From NCBI GenBank assembly GCA_026545225.1, contig CM048848.1, forward strand, positions 16,295,353 to 16,359,352: a stretch of 64,000 nt of DNA, read 5' to 3'. Under the pieces are notes generated by a model that was not told the DNA's origin, ran no database searches, and saw only the letters and a program-made list of their open reading frames with translations. Shown one piece after another: positions 60,001-64,000 of this stretch; the stretch's first letter is position 1; each line of letters begins with the position of its first letter. The position numbers and the translations under genes were made by a program. The DNA comes from Cornus controversa (Eukaryota > Streptophyta > Magnoliopsida > Cornales > Cornaceae).

Positions 60001-62887
60001 GCTATCGATGATTTTAAACAAGTTTAGTTTGAGTTGTTCTGATTCAAAAACCCGATTCCTCGAGGAGTCGTGCCATAATCGGAAAGCGTCCAAAAGAAAT
60101 GACGACCATGTCAATCCGATATTCATCAGAACCGTATGGTACTTTGTTCCAAATTCAACTGTTTTGACATCTAAAGGAAACAATTAGCAAGCTACCAACC
60201 ATTATAAACTTGTTGCATTTGAGTTGTTTTGCTTCGAAAACCACATTCCAGGAGAAGTCGCGCCATAATACGAATCGTATGTTACTTTTTTTGAAATTAA
60301 ACCGTCGAAGCGTGCCAAAGAAACGACGACCATGTCGATCCGATCTTCATCCAAGTTTGTTTGAGTTGTTCTAAGTCGAAAAGAACAATTCCTTGAAAAA
60401 ATCAAGCATGACCACAACCGTATGGTGCTTTGTGCTATAATTGACCGTCTGAATGTCCAGAAGAATGGAAAATGACAACAACGGTTTTGAACTTGTTTTG
60501 TTTGACTTGTTTTGAGGAGAAAAGTCCCAATCCAAGTGTAATCGTGCCATACTTAGAATTATACGTGCTTTATGCTAAATTCGAATGTGAGGACGCCCTG
60601 AATCGAAAAGAGTAATTGCATGCTGCACTCATGAATAATCACAACCGTATGGTCGTTTATGCCAAACTCGACCATCTGGCCAACTAAAAGAGACAATTAG
60701 CCAGCTATCGACGATTTTTAACAAGTTTAGTTTGAGTTGTTCGGATACAAAAATCCCATTCCTGGAGAAGTCGTGCCATAATCAAAATCGTACGTTGCTT
60801 TTGTCCAAATTAGACCATCAAAGCGTCCAAAAGAAATGACCACCATATAAATCCGATCTTCATCACAACCGTATGGTGCTTTGTTCCAAATTCGACCGTT
60901 TGGACATCTAAAGAAAATAATTAGCATGCTACCAACGATTTTAAACTTGTTTCATTTGAGTTGTTTTGATTCGAAAACCCCATTGCAGGAGAACTCGTGC
61001 CATAATACGAATCGTACGTTGCTTTTTTCGAAATTAAACCGTCAAAGCGTCCCAGAGAAACGCCGAGCATGTCAATCCGATCTTCATCTAGTTTTGTTTG
61101 GGCCATTATGATTCGAAAGAGCAAGTCAATAGAGAAATCGTGCAACGTCACAACTGTATGGTCTTTTGTGACAGACTCTACAGTCTGAACATTTAACAGA
61201 AACAATTAGCACGTTATCAGTGATTTGAAATTGTTTCCCTTGGGTTGTTTTGATTTGAAATGCCCCGTTCCTAGAGAAATTATCCCGTAATTAGAATCGT
61301 ACATTGCTTTTTACCAAATTGGACCGTCAAGACATCCAAAAGAAACGACGAGCATGTCAATCCGATCTTCATCCAAGTTTGTTTTAGTTGTTCTGAGTCG
61401 AAAAGAACAATTCCTTTCAAAAATCAAGCATGACCACAACCGTATGATACTTTGTGCTAGAATTGACCGTCTGGATGTCCAGAAGAACAGAGAATGACAA
61501 CAACGGTTTCGAACTTGTTTCGTTTGACTTGTTTTGATTACAAAAGTCCGAATCCAAGTGCAATCGTGCCATACTTAGAATTATACGTTACTTTATGCCA
61601 AATTCGACCGCGAGGACGTCCTGAATCGAATAGAGTAATTCCTTGCTGCACTTATGAATGATCACATCCGTATGGTGCTTTGTGCTAAATTCGACCATCT
61701 AGACATTTAAAAGAAATAATTAACAAGCTATCGATGATTTTAAACAAGTTTAGTTTCAGTTGTTCTGATTCAAAAACCCCATTCCTGGAGGAGTCGTGCC
61801 ATAATCGGAATTGTACGTTTCTTTTTTCCAAATTAGACCATCAAAGCGTCCAAAAGAAATGACGACCAAGTCACTCCGATATTCAACACAACCGCATGGT
61901 GCTTTGTTCCAAATTCGACCGTTTGGATATCTAAAGGAAACAATTAGCAAGCTACCAACGATTTTAAACTTGTTTTATTTGAGTTGTTTTGATTCGAAAA
62001 CCCCATTGCAGGAGAACTCGTGCCATAATACGAATCGTACGTTGCTTTTTTTGAAATTAAATAGTCAAAGCATCCCAAAGAAACGACGAGCATTTCGATC
62101 CGATCTTCATCTAATTTTGTTTGAGCCATTATGGTTCGAAAGAGCATGTCAGTAGAGAAATCGTGCAATGTCACAACCGTATGGTCTTTTGTGACAGATT
62201 CTACTGTCTGAACATTTAACAGAAACAGTTAGCACGCTATCAATGATTTGAAATTATTTCACTTGGGTTATTTTGATTTGAAATGCCCCATTCCTAGAGA
62301 AATTATCCCATAATTAGAATCGTACATTGCTTTTTACCAAATTAGACCATCAAGACATCCAAAAGAAACGACGAGCATGTCAATCCTATCTTCATCCAAG
62401 TTTATTTGAGTTGTTCCGAGTCGAAAAGAACAATTCCATGCAAAAATCAGGCATGACCACAACCGTATGATGCTTTGTGCTAGAATTGACCGTCTGGATG
62501 TCCAGAAGAATAGAGAATGACAACAACGATTTTGAACTTGTTTCGTTTGAGTTATTTTGATTCGAGAAGTCCGAATCCAAGTGAAATCATGCCATACTTA
62601 GAATTATACGTTGCTTTATGCCAAATTCGACTGTGAGGACGTCCTCAATCAAAAAGAGTAATTCCATGCTGCACTCATAGATGATCACATCCGTATGGTG
62701 CTATGTGCCAAATTCGACCATTTCGGCAACTAAAAGAAATAATTAGCAAGCTATCGATGATTTGAAACAAGTTTTGTTTGACTTGTTCTGATTCAAAAAC
62801 CCCATTCCTGGAGGAATCGTGCCATAATCGGAATCGTACGTTTCTTTTTTCCAAATTAGACCATCAAAGCGTCCAAAAGAAATGACG
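57041..62887 (+). repeat. 5847-bp higher-order satellite repeat, copy 4
   Basis: Same length and internal order as copies 2 and 3. One private change noticed: C-to-T at 58945. Confidence 0.95.
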
Positions 62888-64000
62888 ACCATGTCAATCC
62901 GATATTCATCATAACCGTATGGTGCTTTGTTCCGAATCCGACCGTTTGGACATCTAAAGGAAATAATTAGAAAGTTACCAACCATTTTAAACTTGTTGCA
63001 TATGAGTTGTTTTGCTTCAAAAATCACATTCCAGGAGATGTCGTGCCATAATACGAATCGTATGTTGCTTTTTTCAGAATTAAACCGTCAAAGCGTGCCA
63101 AAGAAACGACGATCATGTCGATCCGATCTTCATCAAATTTCTTTTGTTTGACTTGTTTTGATTTGAAAAGTCCCATTTCAAGTGAAATCGTGCCATACTT
63201 AGAATTATACGTTACTTTATGCCAAATTCGACCGCGAGGATGTCCTGAATCGAATAGAGTAATTCCTTGCTGCACTCATGAATGATCACATCCGTATGGT
63301 GCTTTGTGCTAAATTCGACCATCTGGACATTTAAAAGAAACAATTAACAAGCTATGGATGATTTTAAACAATTTTAGTTTCAGTTGTTCTGATTCAAAAA
63401 CCCCATTCCTTGAGGAGTCGTGCCATAATCAGAATCATACGTTTCTTTTTTCCAAATTAAACCATCAAAGCGTCCAAAAGAAATGACGACCATGTCAATC
63501 CGATCTTCATCACAACCGCATGGTGCTTTGTTCCAAATTCGACCGTTTGGACATCTAAAGGAAATAATTAGCAAGCTACCAACCAATTTAAACTTGTTTC
63601 GTTTGAGTTGTTTTGATTCAAAAACCACATTCCAGGAGAAGTCGTGCCATAATACAAATCGTATGTTGCTTTTTTCGAAATTAAACCGTCAGAGCGTCCC
63701 AAAGAAACGACGAGCATGTCGATCCGATCTTCATACAAGTTTGTTTGAGTTGTTCTGAGTCGAAAAGAACAATTCCTTGCAAAAATCAGGCATGACCACA
63801 ACTGTATGGTGCTTTGTGCTAGAATTGACTGTCTGGATGTCTAGATAAATAGAGAATGACAACAACGGTTTTGAACTTGTTTCGTTTGACTTGTTTTGAT
63901 TCAAAAAGTCTCAATCCAAGTGAAATCATGCCATACTTAGAATTATACGTTACTTTATGCAAAATTCGACCGTGAGGAGGTCCTGAATCGAAAAGAGTAA
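62888..64000 (+). repeat. 5847-bp higher-order satellite repeat, copy 5 (cut by window end)
   Basis: The first 1113 bp of another copy, with one private change noticed (G-to-T at 63372). The array runs out of the window, so its total size is unknown. Confidence 0.95.

Noticed and set aside
39500-64000. Dozens of recurring open frames of 60-125 codons in the 5847-bp repeat, on both strands
   Set aside because: They overlap each other in opposite strands, recur wherever a monomer recurs, differ from monomer to monomer without preserving a frame, and show no recognisable domain. They reflect low stop density in the monomer, not genes.
39500-64000. Ribosomal intergenic spacer with subrepeats
   Set aside because: The 5847-bp unit is repeated head to tail with no 18S, 5.8S, 25S or 5S gene between copies, so it is a satellite.

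Overview
The window is repeat DNA from a plant nuclear genome, very probably an angiosperm. The evidence is long AT-rich tandem satellites, solo LTRs that open TG(T/C)CACGC and have 5-bp target duplications, Mutator-like elements with 9-bp target duplications, and TTTAGGG-like (plant telomere type) motifs inside repeat units. I cannot name the species. I find no convincing protein-coding gene, rRNA or tRNA. The many short open frames are by-products of repeats.

Layout. 1-3.26 kb: AT-rich non-satellite DNA with one intact-looking 947-bp terminal-inverted-repeat element (1677-2623). 3.26-10.89 kb: satellite family A, an AT-rich array punctuated by G-rich, telomere-like spacer blocks and interrupted by a 2.4-kb solo LTR (7855-10240). 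10.89-12.59 kb: an antisense LTR fragment. 12.59-13.19 kb: an inverted piece of satellite. 13.19-38.30 kb: satellite family B, built on a ~52-bp AT-rich monomer without the G-rich blocks. It is organised into several higher-order periods and interrupted by a 3.3-kb solo LTR (26349-29686), a ~0.4-kb piece of unrelated DNA (30022-30417) and two apparently identical 569-bp Mutator-like elements in opposite orientation (31851-32419 and 33383-33951). 38.30-39.00 kb: about 25 copies of a GC-rich 28-bp minisatellite running into a 500-N assembly gap (39000-39499). 39.5-64.0 kb: an unrelated, highly homogenised satellite with a 5847-bp higher-order repeat (four full copies plus part of a fifth).

How the parts relate. 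The window reads as heterochromatin (centromeric, pericentromeric, knob-like or subtelomeric; sequence alone cannot say which). Arrays were amplified first. Transposable elements then landed in them: paralogous copies of the same satellite unit without the insertion ('empty sites') exist for the large solo LTR, for both Mutator-like elements and for the 0.4-kb foreign block, so relative ages can be read. The most striking structures are the nested 5847-bp repeat (142/85-bp monomers, seven superunits, near-identical copies), the G-rich telomere-like modules in family A, the identical inverted element pair, and a cluster of GTCGAC palindromes inside the antisense LTR fragment. No new protein-based system is visible. 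All identities and periods were read by eye, not computed by alignment.
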